From NCBI RefSeq assembly GCF_001605725.1, contig NZ_CP011530.1:4526001-4590000 (forward strand): a stretch of DNA of 64,000 nt, read 5' to 3'. Source of the DNA: Mycobacteroides immunogenum. GTDB lineage: Bacteria > Actinomycetota > Actinomycetes > Mycobacteriales > Mycobacteriaceae. Shown here piece by piece: positions 35,744 through 43,567 of this stretch. The translations under genes and the position numbers were made by a program. Within the stretch, counting starts at the first letter, position 1, and each line of letters begins with the position of its first letter. The notes under the pieces are model-generated. The model made no database searches and was not told where the DNA came from. It worked only from the letters and a program-made list of their open reading frames with translations.

Positions 35744-36208
35744 TCAGTCGCCGGCCAAGACGATGGCGGTGGTGGTCTTACCCGTGTTTGGGTCCGTCAG
35801 GACATCGGCACCGTAACGCGTATAGGTGCAATCCGGAATGACCTCGGAACCGAACAACGCCGCTCCGTAGATGGCTTTCTGCGGGGCGTCTGCGAACTTG
35901 TGAACGTCTGCGTAGCCGAAGAGCAACTTGGCCTTGCCTGCCGGATAGGACAATTGACGCAGCATCGGCATCGGATCCTCCATCGGTTCGAACCTGGAGG
36001 CGTGATTGATGTACTTCTGTGTCTGATGATTGGCGACCTGCGCGACCTGGTCCAGCACCGGATCAGGTTGCAGTGCAGCACAATTACCGCGTCGCGCCGA
36101 TACCGCCGACCTCAAATCCGCGGTCTCGTCCGCTCCAGCCGGTGGTGCCAGCACAGTCGCCACACAGATAGCCATCGTGGCACCCGCGACGATCCGCAGC
36201 GGTGTCAT
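35744..36208 (-). CDS. Exported protein, weakly CAP/SCP-like
   Basis: A 154-residue secreted protein with a signal peptide ending near AGADET. The mature domain has two cysteines (GNCAALQPDP and IPDCTYTRYG) and a pattern C-L-DP-LDQVAQ...H...D that loosely recalls short actinobacterial CAP-domain proteins. The resemblance is weak. Last of a four-gene run reading toward the mce operon. Confidence 0.7.
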   Translation of the reverse strand: MTPLRIVAGATMAICVATVLAPPAGADETADLRSAVSARRGNCAALQPDPVLDQVAQVANHQTQKYINHASRFEPMEDPMPMLRQLSYPAGKAKLLFGYADVHKFADAPQKAIYGAALFGSEVIPDCTYTRYGADVLTDPNTGKTTTAIVLAGD

Positions 36209-36253
36209 CTTGATTCCCTCAAGCGTCCACTCCTCGTGATACTTCCAGCCACG

Positions 36254-36751
36254 TCAAGCAATCTGCCAATTGCCCTGGCCGTCCCGATAGAAAAAGTACG
36301 CGGGGCAGTATTGCGCAACAGTCGCACCGGGACAGGGCGTGCCGTTGTATGCCGTATTGGTGGTGTGCACAAAACTATTGGGCGGCAACGCACTAGAATC
36401 CAAGCCCTGAGTGGTCATCACAGAAACGATCGCCAGCACGGGGTACATCAAGCTCGTTCCCTGATCCGGGTAACCACACCGGACGCACCACGGTTGTGGC
36501 GGCGGATTCGCATGTACGGTCGGCGTGCCAACCAAAATGGGGCCGTCAAATTGAACATCGATTGCGTAGTCCGGCGGACGTCCTGTGTTGTAGAAGTCAG
36601 TCAGGGTCTGCTTGATCTCGGATTCACCTGGGGGCGGGCCTAATTCACCCACATTGGCGTCCGCGCGGATCGCGCCGAAGGCAACCGCCGCCATCATATA
36701 CACCGCAAGAAGGCCGGTAACCGCGGCGAGCCGACCGGCTATACGCCGCAT
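36254..36751 (-). CDS. Exported or membrane-anchored protein, function unknown
   Basis: A 165-residue protein with a basic start and one hydrophobic segment (LAAVTGLLAVYMMAAVAFGAI), either a signal peptide or an anchor. The outer part has four cysteines (WCVRCGYP, TPCPGATVAQYC) that may form disulfides. ATG 36751 is chosen because it directly precedes the signal; the open frame continues upstream without signal features. I do not recognise the family. The position suggests a role with the Mce system. Confidence 0.65.
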   Translation of the reverse strand: MRRIAGRLAAVTGLLAVYMMAAVAFGAIRADANVGELGPPPGESEIKQTLTDFYNTGRPPDYAIDVQFDGPILVGTPTVHANPPPQPWCVRCGYPDQGTSLMYPVLAIVSVMTTQGLDSSALPPNSFVHTTNTAYNGTPCPGATVAQYCPAYFFYRDGQGNWQIA

Positions 36752-36782
36752 CCTCTTGACTTTCCCACTATGAACACTCCCG

Positions 36783-37385
36783 CTACACGCAGACACGTGA
36801 ACGCTCAATTCTGCTGGCCCAGTGCTTGACTCGCTGCAGCGACGGCCCATTGACCCACGCGGTGTTTCGGGCCCTGATGCCGACGCCAGTATTGGACAGG
36901 TGCTGCCACAGTCGATAGAAGCTCTCTCCTTGGTAGAGAGGAAAGTAGTTGTCGCCCGCAAAATCCTGCGTTTGCGTTAGGGATTCCGCACGTGGAGCGA
37001 GGAACGCGACGGCCTGTTCCACATTCGCGGCTACATTGTCGGCCTGCGCCTGGATTGTCCCGAGGGTCCAGTCGTTACTGGCCTGCAACAGATTGAACCC
37101 GAACTGATCCATCTGATTCCGCAGGTCACGGTATCGCGCATTGAACCACTGGCACATCTCTCGCTCCGCGGTGATATCCGCGGGAGTCACGCTGGCACGT
37201 GTTTGGTCATAGGGATAAGGGAACTGGGGCGTGAAGTTCCCGGCAGTCGGTACGAACTCGGGCAGTAGCGGAGGAGGCGCATCCGACGGATCGGCACTCG
37301 CCGGGGCCCCTGCCGCAATACACACGGCCGTCACCGTCACCGTCACCAGAGAGGAGATCAGCATGGATACCAGGTTTTTCACCAC
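36783..37385 (-). CDS. Exported protein, function unknown
   Basis: A 200-residue secreted protein with a signal peptide ending near PASADPS and a Pro-rich start. The mature part is rich in aromatic residues and Asn/Gln (FNARYRDLRNQMDQFGFNLLQASNDWTLGTIQAQADNVAANVEQAVAF), which suggests a helical bundle. Two cysteines. It overlaps the upstream gene by 7 nt. No family recognised. Confidence 0.7.
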   Translation of the reverse strand: MVKNLVSMLISSLVTVTVTAVCIAAGAPASADPSDAPPPLLPEFVPTAGNFTPQFPYPYDQTRASVTPADITAEREMCQWFNARYRDLRNQMDQFGFNLLQASNDWTLGTIQAQADNVAANVEQAVAFLAPRAESLTQTQDFAGDNYFPLYQGESFYRLWQHLSNTGVGIRARNTAWVNGPSLQRVKHWASRIERSRVCV

Positions 37386-37723
37386 CCGCGCTCAACCAGC
37401 TTCCGGGCCACGTAGATCTGACACCCGCCAAGGATCATCGGCAAGGCCTCCGACGTGGGCAGCACGAGCCCCAAAACGCCTTCGTCAACGGAACGCGCTT
37501 GGGCTCCATAAGGACCGACGGCCAGCGCGATCGTGCCGGCGGTGCCGCCCGCACTCTGCTCGGGCGGCTCCGGAAAGCACCATGTCCAGGAACTCTCCCC
37601 CGTCACGAAAAACAGCTCGATGAAGTCGGACCGGGCGGGGCAGCCACGGCTACCACCAAGGGTGGCCGAGACAAATGATCCGTCCACCAAGCGCGAACCA
37701 GTGAGGCACTGGGGTTTCGGCAT
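37379..37723 (-). CDS. Small protein, function unknown
   Basis: About 114 residues from ATG 37723, with AGGAGG 13 nt upstream. It has three or four cysteines and a beta-rich pattern (FIELFFVTGESSWTWCFPEPP...GTIALAVGPYG...). There is no clear signal peptide from this start. A longer frame begins at 37837, but that ATG is part of the operator palindrome and is probably not used. First gene of the exported-protein run. Confidence 0.55.
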   Translation of the reverse strand: MPKPQCLTGSRLVDGSFVSATLGGSRGCPARSDFIELFFVTGESSWTWCFPEPPEQSAGGTAGTIALAVGPYGAQARSVDEGVLGLVLPTSEALPMILGGCQIYVARKLVERGW

Positions 37724-37828
37724 GACTTGCTCACTTCCTCCTAGTCGCGGGAACCCGGCCTCCTGCACAAAGGGCATAGGCGCGGCGTGCGCGCGCCGGA
37801 TCCGCCGACCTGCAAGCCATCTATTCAG

Positions 37829-37852
37829 ATCTGACATGCATCCATGTCAGAT
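37829..37852. promoter_or_regulatory. ATCTGACA...TGTCAGAT operator, site B
   Basis: 24 nt, arms ATCTGACAT and ATGTCAGAT, the best-conserved copy (11 of 12 positions pair). It lies about 105 nt upstream of the ATG at 37723 and controls the exported-protein run that leads toward the mce operon. Confidence 0.75.
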
Positions 37853-37933
37853 TATGTGTGCCATGTCACTCTGTCAAGAAGTTGAGAGTGCCAACACGTC
37901 AGCGGACGATTCGAACCGCACCCCGATAGCGAG

Positions 37934-37968
37934 TGGCCCCCGCGGCGTGCAATACGCAGCGGGGGCCA
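37934..37968. terminator. Hairpin after the SDR gene
   Basis: Perfect 10-bp arms TGGCCCCCGC (37934-37943) and reverse complement (37959-37968), with a further GCGT/ACGC pairing in the loop. Located 35 nt beyond the SDR stop at 38003 on the minus strand. Confidence 0.75.
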
Positions 37969-38002
37969 TCGGCAAACTGTCAACCCGTTGGGCCGGTTTA
38001 GG

Positions 38003-38884
38003 TTAGGTCGTTATCGGGTTCGCACCTTGAATCAGGAAGGGAACAGTCGGATCCGCGCCGTACCGGTTTTCGTACTCGCCGAAAGTGCGCCCGATTTCGG
38101 CGTGCACAGCAGTGACGAGGGGCTCCCAATCGCGGTGGGTGATGATCAGGAAGTCGCGCTGCCGGATGGCCTCAACCACCTGTTCTCCGACGCGGTCCGG
38201 ATCTGCCCCGGCCGCCAGTAGCGCACCGTTTCCCTCGACCGCCGCGGTGTTGACCCCCTCCCCGCGCACCTTGGCCTCGGCCTCACCGGCCGTCACATTG
38301 AGGCGCGTGGCGACCGTCCCTGGGCACAACACCGAGACTCCGACATCCGTGCCCTGCAGCTCGTCGCGCAGCACCATCGAAAAGCCGAAACTGGCGAATT
38401 TCGACGCACAATAGGCGCCGACGCGGGCCATTGGCACGATTCCGGCCATTGAGGCGGTGTTCATGATGTGCGCACGACCGCCACGACTCTTGAAACGCGG
38501 CAGGAAGGTCGAGACCCCGATGAATTGCGCCTCGGTGTTGATCTTGAAGACCCAGCGCCAAACGTCAAGCGGCGTTTCGTCAATCAATCCACCGCCATTC
38601 ACGCCCGCGTTATTGCACAAGATGGAGATAGGGCCGAGAGCTTCCTCGGCCCTATCCGCGGCAGCCGACCACTGCTCGGGATCGCTGATGTCCAGCGGTA
38701 CCGCCAGCACAGTCCCACCGGCATCGGTCAACTCTTGCGTCACATCGACAAGCCGCGCGGCGTCGATATCGGCCAGAGCCACCTTTGCTCCAGCCGCAAC
38801 GAGTGCTCGGGCGATGCCGAGTCCAATACCTGATGCAGCCCCGGTGACGAACGCTGCTTGCCCTGTCGGCCAATCATTTGTCAT
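38003..38884 (-). CDS. SDR family oxidoreductase
   Basis: A 293-residue SDR: cofactor site TGAASGIGLGIARAL, NNAGVNGGG, catalytic Ser-Tyr-Lys (NTASMAG..., YCASKFA). The C-terminal part is longer than a minimal SDR (NRYGADPTVPFLIQGANPITT). Substrate unknown. ATG 38884 is chosen over GTG 38893. The 24-nt operator ends 18 nt upstream of this ATG, so a bound repressor would cover the promoter. It is a single-gene unit. Confidence 0.9.
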   Translation of the reverse strand: MTNDWPTGQAAFVTGAASGIGLGIARALVAAGAKVALADIDAARLVDVTQELTDAGGTVLAVPLDISDPEQWSAAADRAEEALGPISILCNNAGVNGGGLIDETPLDVWRWVFKINTEAQFIGVSTFLPRFKSRGGRAHIMNTASMAGIVPMARVGAYCASKFASFGFSMVLRDELQGTDVGVSVLCPGTVATRLNVTAGEAEAKVRGEGVNTAAVEGNGALLAAGADPDRVGEQVVEAIRQRDFLIITHRDWEPLVTAVHAEIGRTFGEYENRYGADPTVPFLIQGANPITT

Positions 38885-38901
38885 ACCGCCCACGGTACAT
38901 C

Positions 38902-38925
38902 ATCTGACTATGATCAGTGTCAGAT
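38902..38925. promoter_or_regulatory. ATCTGACA...TGTCAGAT operator, site C
   Basis: 24-nt copy with arms ATCTGAC and GTCAGAT, 18-41 nt upstream of the SDR start at 38884. Confidence 0.7.
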
Positions 38926-39004
38926 ATGCGCACATCTCCTCCGCCACCAAAGGTGCTGTCCTCATGAAACATTCATGTGGGCCGCACATCCATATCGGAA
39001 GCTC

Positions 39005-39544
39005 TCAGGACAACAGCGCCGCGAACTCACGAACCGGATCGGTGCCATCCCATTCGGCAGCCGCTTTCGCGACGGCGCCATACATCGCCTCTACCGGGCC
39101 TCCCCGTCCCATCAACTCGGTCATACAACCAAGCATCGGTCGCGTATCGATGTAGGCGACCGGCGTTAGACCTCCAACGGACGCCGTCATCACCACCTCG
39201 AAGCCATGGTCTTGGTAGTTGCGACACTCGGCCTCGACATCGTCGACGAAGCTACAGATATGGTGCAAGCCATTTTCCCCCTCCCGGAAGACATCTCGGT
39301 ACGGAGACGGTCCGCTGCCATGCTGCTTGATGAGTTCGATCTGAACCGTGCCCGCCTGGGCAATCGCGCAACTGATATCGACGTCGACAGCGTGGCCACG
39401 ATGGACAGCACCACCGATCATCGCGCCAACATGGGCGCCCATGAAGAAGGGCCCTATCCGGGCGGTCTGTTGCCATTGTTGGACTGCCTTGTCAAGGTCG
39501 TCCACCACCCAGGCAATCTGACAGTACTGCTTCGCGACCAACAC
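39005..39544 (-). CDS. VOC family protein (epimerase-like)
   Basis: A 179-residue glyoxalase-fold protein with motifs like methylmalonyl-CoA epimerase and related lyases: YCQIAWVVDDLDKAVQQW with early ligand region, VQIELIKQHGSGPSPYRD, and GLHHICSFVDDVEAECRNYQDHGFEVVM. The start is GTG 39544 with GGTGAGGAC just before it. It is preceded by operator site D. The reaction is unknown; an epimerase or dioxygenase-like lyase fits. Confidence 0.85.
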   Translation of the reverse strand: MLVAKQYCQIAWVVDDLDKAVQQWQQTARIGPFFMGAHVGAMIGGAVHRGHAVDVDISCAIAQAGTVQIELIKQHGSGPSPYRDVFREGENGLHHICSFVDDVEAECRNYQDHGFEVVMTASVGGLTPVAYIDTRPMLGCMTELMGRGGPVEAMYGAVAKAAAEWDGTDPVREFAALLS

Positions 39545-39693
39545 GTCCTCACCTTCCTCCGAATGCCTGCGGTGCGGAATCGTCGGACGGTACTCGCCGT
39601 GTCCGCACTCTCAAGCGACCCAAAAATCCACTGCACGTGAGATATTCAGTGTCAACACCGAAATGAACCACACGCTGGGCCGACCCTACACCT

Positions 39694-39717
39694 ATCAGAC
39701 AATCTTCTATGTCAGAT
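39694..39717. promoter_or_regulatory. ATCTGACA...TGTCAGAT operator, site D
   Basis: 24-nt copy with one arm mismatch (ATCAGACA versus ATCTGACA; right arm TGTCAGAT intact), in the 249-nt gap between the VOC gene and the end of the TetR gene. It is 150 nt from the VOC start. Confidence 0.65.
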
Positions 39718-39793
39718 TGAGAATCTCTCCTGCCTCAGCACGGACATGAGAGAAAGACACCGGACCGGAGGCGCCCCCGCGGCCGCGTGGGCG

Positions 39794-40420
39794 TTAGGGA
39801 AGGTTGATACGCCAGTACAGACCGACCAGGTATTCCGCGAGTTGGTCGGAGGTGATATCCAAGAGTCCCTCTGCCCACGAGATCAACAGCTCGGACGCAG
39901 CACCCGAAGCCGCATATGCCCGCATACGCGATTCGACGGGGCCACTGTCAAAGGGTCCCGTATCGGTTCCCGACCACTTGAAAAAGTTCTCAGCAGCGTG
40001 GGTCAGGATCTCGTTTCGCCGCGCGCCGACGCGACCGCCCCTGCCAAGCGCCTCGACGAAGAAGATCCGGATCATACGGGGATCGGCAGTCAAGGTATCG
40101 ACCGTCGTCCGCATGGCGACGGAGACCCTCGCGACGGGATCATCGGGCGCCTCCAGCACCGCGGCATTCACCTCAGATTCCATCGCCTTGATAGTCAGGT
40201 CGAGTATCTCCTCGAACAAGGCCCCCAGATCACTGAAGCTCTCGTAGAAGTAACGATCCGTGAGCCCGGCCTCGAGCACCACATCTTTGACACGCACCGA
40301 TTCCGAACCGGGAGAACCAAACAGGTTCATACCCGCCTCAATCAACTTCCGGCGCCGTTCGGCGACGCGCTCCTCACCAGTAGCCCCGCCGTACACACGG
40401 CTTTCGCTTGAAACCGACAC
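39794..40420 (-). CDS. TetR/AcrR family regulator, candidate for the ATCTGACA operators
   Basis: A 208-residue TetR-type repressor. The N-terminal HTH is at about residues 20-65 (RRRKLIEAGMNLFGSPGSESVRVKDVVLEAGLTDRYFYESFSDLGALFEEI), followed by an all-helical ligand domain. It follows the doxX-like gene by 57 nt with no terminator between, so both probably start from the promoter that holds operator site E. This gives classic autoregulation and makes it the best candidate for the factor that binds all six 24-nt sites. Its ligand is probably an intermediate of the island pathway. Confidence 0.88.
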   Translation of the reverse strand: MSVSSESRVYGGATGEERVAERRRKLIEAGMNLFGSPGSESVRVKDVVLEAGLTDRYFYESFSDLGALFEEILDLTIKAMESEVNAAVLEAPDDPVARVSVAMRTTVDTLTADPRMIRIFFVEALGRGGRVGARRNEILTHAAENFFKWSGTDTGPFDSGPVESRMRAYAASGAASELLISWAEGLLDITSDQLAEYLVGLYWRINLP

Positions 40421-40477
40421 CTTCTCCGCTCCTGCCAGATCCGTGGTCAGCCCTCAGCATAGGTGGACATCTCGATG

Positions 40478-40837
40478 TCAGCCCGAAAGCAGGGCGAGCT
40501 GGACGCCAACAACCAGTCCAGCCAACCCAAACACCGCGAGGGCCGGCGCCGTTGCCTGCACCGAATCGCGCACCCGTCGATGCGAGATCACCGCCCCAGC
40601 CATCAAGAGCATTAATCCCGACGCCGCGGCGGTGCCCAATGGACGCCAATACAAGCCGCCCAACAACCCGACCGCGCCAGCGAGCTGGCACATACCGACG
40701 AATCGGGTCAGCCCTGATGAAATCCGCAAGTGCTGCCCCTCCTTGCGAGCAGCCGCCAGATAGAAGGCGTTCACGACGCCCGCTGCGCCGAAAAACATTG
40801 CCAGCGCGATCGAGACCACAACTGCCCCTACCCGCAT
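40478..40837 (-). CDS. DoxX-like small membrane protein
   Basis: A 119-residue protein with four hydrophobic helices, in the pattern of the DoxX family (VNAFYLAAARKEGQHLRISSGLTRFVGMCQLAGAVGLLGGLYWRPLG). Start ATG 40837 has AAGGAGG 4 nt upstream, which rules out the upstream in-frame start. Function unknown in mycobacteria; some DoxX proteins take part in redox stress complexes. It forms a unit with the TetR gene. Confidence 0.82.
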   Translation of the reverse strand: MRVGAVVVSIALAMFFGAAGVVNAFYLAAARKEGQHLRISSGLTRFVGMCQLAGAVGLLGGLYWRPLGTAAASGLMLLMAGAVISHRRVRDSVQATAPALAVFGLAGLVVGVQLALLSG

Positions 40838-40896
40838 CTGGCCTCCTTCATCCGTGTGTCCGCATTGCGGTATCGCCGCCACCCCGCAGCCCCCTT

Positions 40897-40920
40897 ATCT
40901 GACATAGTCTAATGTCAGAT
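40897..40920. promoter_or_regulatory. ATCTGACA...TGTCAGAT operator, site E (regulator promoter)
   Basis: 24-nt copy with arms ATCTGACAT and ATGTCAGAT and 6-nt spacer. It lies between the doxX-tetR unit (minus) and the mycofactocin-type SDR (plus), so it can control both, including the regulator itself. Confidence 0.78.
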
Positions 40921-41010
40921 AAAGGGCTACGGGGTGCTCATGGAGTACGACTGCCCCATTCCATATCAATCGCCTTTTCTGGCAACGGCATCAGAGAGCG
41001 GGAACTGCAC

Positions 41011-41838
41011 ATGACGGGAAAGCTTGAAGGCAAAGTCGCATTCATCACCGGCGCGGCACGCGGGCAGGGACGCTCTCACGCGGTACGCCTAGCCCAAGAA
41101 GGTGCCGACATCATCGGCGTCGATGTACCGCGGCATATCCCGGGCCTTCCCTATGAACCGGGAACCACCGAGGACCTGGCCGAGACGGTGCGTCAGGTGG
41201 AAGCGCTCGGACGCCGTTTCGTTGCCGCCGAGGCCGATGTACGAGATTTCGACGGCCTGCGGTCCGCGGTCGACGCGGGCGTGGCGGAGCTGGGGCGCCT
41301 CGACATTGTGCTGGCGAATGCGGGCATCGTCGCCCCCGCCCCCACACTCGAGATGAGCGAAGAACAGTGGCAGACAATGATCGATATCAACCTCACCGGG
41401 GTCTGGAAGACTCTCAAGGCATCGGTTCCGCATATTCTCGCAGGCGGTCGGGGTGGCTCGGTGGTAATCACCAGCTCCCTGGCAGCAATTGTCGTCCAGC
41501 CGAACATCGCGCACTATGCGGCGGCGAAGGGCGGTCTGATTCAGCTGTCCAACGTTCTTTCGAAAGAATTGGCACCGAAGGGAATCCGGGTGAACACCGT
41601 GCACCCCGGCACCGTTCTGACCGATATGGTTCTCAACGAGCCGACCTTCCGCCTCTTCCGGCCCGATCTCGAGCACCCCACCCAGGAGGATTTCGAGGAG
41701 GTGGCACGCACCCTCACCGGAATGCCCACCAGTGCAATCGAATCGGTCGATATCTCGAATGCCATCCTCTATCTGGTCTCGGATGACGGCCGCTACGTCA
41801 CCGGCACCACCCACGTCGTCAGCGCAGGTCTGCTGTAA
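41011..41838 (+). CDS. Mycofactocin-coupled SDR family oxidoreductase
   Basis: A 275-residue SDR with the marks of the mycofactocin-dependent subgroup: GAARGQGRSHAVRLAQEGADIIGVDV, the long insert after the first Rossmann unit (PRHIPGLPYEPGTTEDLAETVRQVEALGRR), and SKELAPKGIRVNTVHPGTVLTDM. These enzymes hold NAD tightly and pass electrons to the peptide-derived cofactor mycofactocin. They usually oxidise alcohols. ATG 41011 is chosen; the operator lies 90 nt upstream. A bidirectional hairpin follows the stop. Confidence 0.9.
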   Translation: MTGKLEGKVAFITGAARGQGRSHAVRLAQEGADIIGVDVPRHIPGLPYEPGTTEDLAETVRQVEALGRRFVAAEADVRDFDGLRSAVDAGVAELGRLDIVLANAGIVAPAPTLEMSEEQWQTMIDINLTGVWKTLKASVPHILAGGRGGSVVITSSLAAIVVQPNIAHYAAAKGGLIQLSNVLSKELAPKGIRVNTVHPGTVLTDMVLNEPTFRLFRPDLEHPTQEDFEEVARTLTGMPTSAIESVDISNAILYLVSDDGRYVTGTTHVVSAGLL

Positions 41839-41849
41839 CACCCATGGAT

Positions 41850-41888
41850 AACGGTCACCGCGGGTCAGGGTCGTTCGCGGTGACCGTT
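41850..41888. terminator. Bidirectional hairpin between convergent genes
   Basis: Perfect 13-bp arms AACGGTCACCGCG (41850-41862) and reverse complement (41876-41888) with a 13-nt loop, followed by TTTCCC on the plus strand. Confidence 0.8.
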
Positions 41889-41898
41889 TCCCACGTCA

Positions 41899-43395
41899 TC
41901 AAGGTCGGGTGGCCGCCAGCGCCCTGGTCGCCCCAGCCCGATCCTCCGCGAACGCCTGGTCCATCTGGTCGACCTTGAAGTTGACCGGTTTGTTGATCCC
42001 GGCCCGGAACTCGAAGTGCCGGATCAACTTCGGATCCACGGGTTCTTGGTTGAACAGCTCGCGGTACAGCGGACCAACGCGCTTGGCGGTCCGCTCCAAC
42101 AGCGCCCTGTCAAGGCCATAGAACTCAATGGCATTCTCCCCCAGAATGGCACGCGCTTCCGCCTCCGGCACCGATCCCAACGTGGTACGAATCCAGTCGT
42201 GCGTGTTCGGCCACGTCCCTTCAAAATGCGGAAAATCGCTACCAAACATCAGCTTGTCCAAGCCGACCTCATGACGCACCGCCACGTCTCCGTAGCGCAT
42301 GAGGGAGGTACCACAGGCACAATGACGAGCCCAGTACTCCTTGGGGGTGAGCTTCATCGAACCCGGGTTGGCCACGTGTGCGCGCTCCAGGTACTCCAGC
42401 GTGACCGGTACCCAATCGGCGTGAATCTCCTGGAACGCGACCTTGAGCCCCGGGAAGCGGTCGAAAACCCCGCCCCACATCAACTGCCACAACGGCCGGC
42501 GCTCGCCGAACGTCTCGAACAATTCACTCAGGAACGAGTTCGTGCCGGCCGTTTCCGGATCAGCGTCCGGGTCGAACTTGGGCAACATGCTCGGGTCGAT
42601 CACCGACAGCCCCGTTTTACCCGTGTTGCCCGGATCGTCCAGATTTTCCTTGCGGCCAAATACGTTCCGTACCATCTCGACAACGCCACCCTGGGGGTTA
42701 CCGAACCCGGCATGAATGTGCACCACCATGCCCAGGTCCTGACATGCCGCCCACATCGGGTCCCACCACCCGTCATAGAGCGCAGGCAGATCGCCGGGCG
42801 CCGTGCCGGGCATCATCGGCGGGAAGATCGCACGGAATCCCGACTCGCGAGCACGCACAATATCGGCTACTCCGGCTTCCCAGTCCGGCCATGGGTAGAT
42901 CAGCGGCACTCCCAACAAGCGGCCAGGAGCCTCCGAACAGAAATCCGCCAAGAATCGGTTATGGGCGTGCGCCCCCGCAACCCGCAGCTCATGCGACCGT
43001 ACCGAATTCTGTACATCGACAAACGGGACGAAACCAATCGGCCCGAACGGATGTAAGAATTCGGCGGCGATTCCCTCGGCCTCCACGTGACGGAGCCGCC
43101 ACACTGGGTCGAAATATCCGACCTCCCCTGCCCCGGAGACCACTCCCCTCTTGTCATAAACCTCGAGGGCGTCCTCGGGAGCGGGGTAGCCGGTCAGCTC
43201 CACAACCTTGTTGATAATGGCCACATCGTCGAGGTAACCGCTCCACGAATCGTGGTATTTCGACTCCACGTAGTGCTTGTACATCTTCGGCGGCAGTGAC
43301 ACGTGGGAGTCCGCCGACACCATCGTGAGCGGCCGCAGCTCCGGGCTAGACAACGTGTCCGCGTCTGCTTCGCGCACATCGAATCTGGTTCGCAT
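41899..43395 (-). CDS. Amidohydrolase-2 family metal-dependent hydrolase/decarboxylase
   Basis: A 498-residue TIM-barrel protein of the amidohydrolase-2 family (ACMSD-like decarboxylases and C-C hydrolases). Metal-site segments: VSADSHVSLP near the N-terminus, VVHIHAGFG, FQEIHADWVP and the C-terminal FGSDFPHFEGTWP. ATG 43395 with GGAGAGG upstream is the better start; the in-frame ATG at 43440 is part of the operator. Proteins of this group in actinobacterial steroid and aromatic clusters are poorly characterised. Single-gene unit under operator site F. Confidence 0.88.
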   Translation of the reverse strand: MRTRFDVREADADTLSSPELRPLTMVSADSHVSLPPKMYKHYVESKYHDSWSGYLDDVAIINKVVELTGYPAPEDALEVYDKRGVVSGAGEVGYFDPVWRLRHVEAEGIAAEFLHPFGPIGFVPFVDVQNSVRSHELRVAGAHAHNRFLADFCSEAPGRLLGVPLIYPWPDWEAGVADIVRARESGFRAIFPPMMPGTAPGDLPALYDGWWDPMWAACQDLGMVVHIHAGFGNPQGGVVEMVRNVFGRKENLDDPGNTGKTGLSVIDPSMLPKFDPDADPETAGTNSFLSELFETFGERRPLWQLMWGGVFDRFPGLKVAFQEIHADWVPVTLEYLERAHVANPGSMKLTPKEYWARHCACGTSLMRYGDVAVRHEVGLDKLMFGSDFPHFEGTWPNTHDWIRTTLGSVPEAEARAILGENAIEFYGLDRALLERTAKRVGPLYRELFNQEPVDPKLIRHFEFRAGINKPVNFKVDQMDQAFAEDRAGATRALAATRP

Positions 43396-43431
43396 CGTTG
43401 AGTACCTCTCCGTATGTTCCGTATGTGATAT

Positions 43432-43455
43432 ATCTGACATTTCGTAATGTCAGTT
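43432..43455. promoter_or_regulatory. ATCTGACA...TGTCAGAT operator, site F
   Basis: 24-nt copy (right arm ATGTCAGTT, one mismatch), 37-60 nt upstream of the amidohydrolase ATG at 43395. The remaining gap to 43567 shows nothing else. Confidence 0.7.
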
Positions 43456-43567
43456 AAACCCCGGGCGCCGGTTTTCGTCAAGGAATCGCGCAGATTTTTC
43501 GGCCAGCATCGATCAGCGCGGCCAAATCGGCGTATTGATCTCAGATCGGTTGTGCGACTTCGTGGTT

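Noticed and set aside
39519..39534. ATCTGACAG inside the VOC coding region
   Set aside because: Half-site only, no matching right arm, and inside a gene.
39206..39640. Plus-strand frame overlapping the VOC gene and reaching toward operator site D
   Set aside because: No recognisable domain, while the minus-strand VOC protein is clear.
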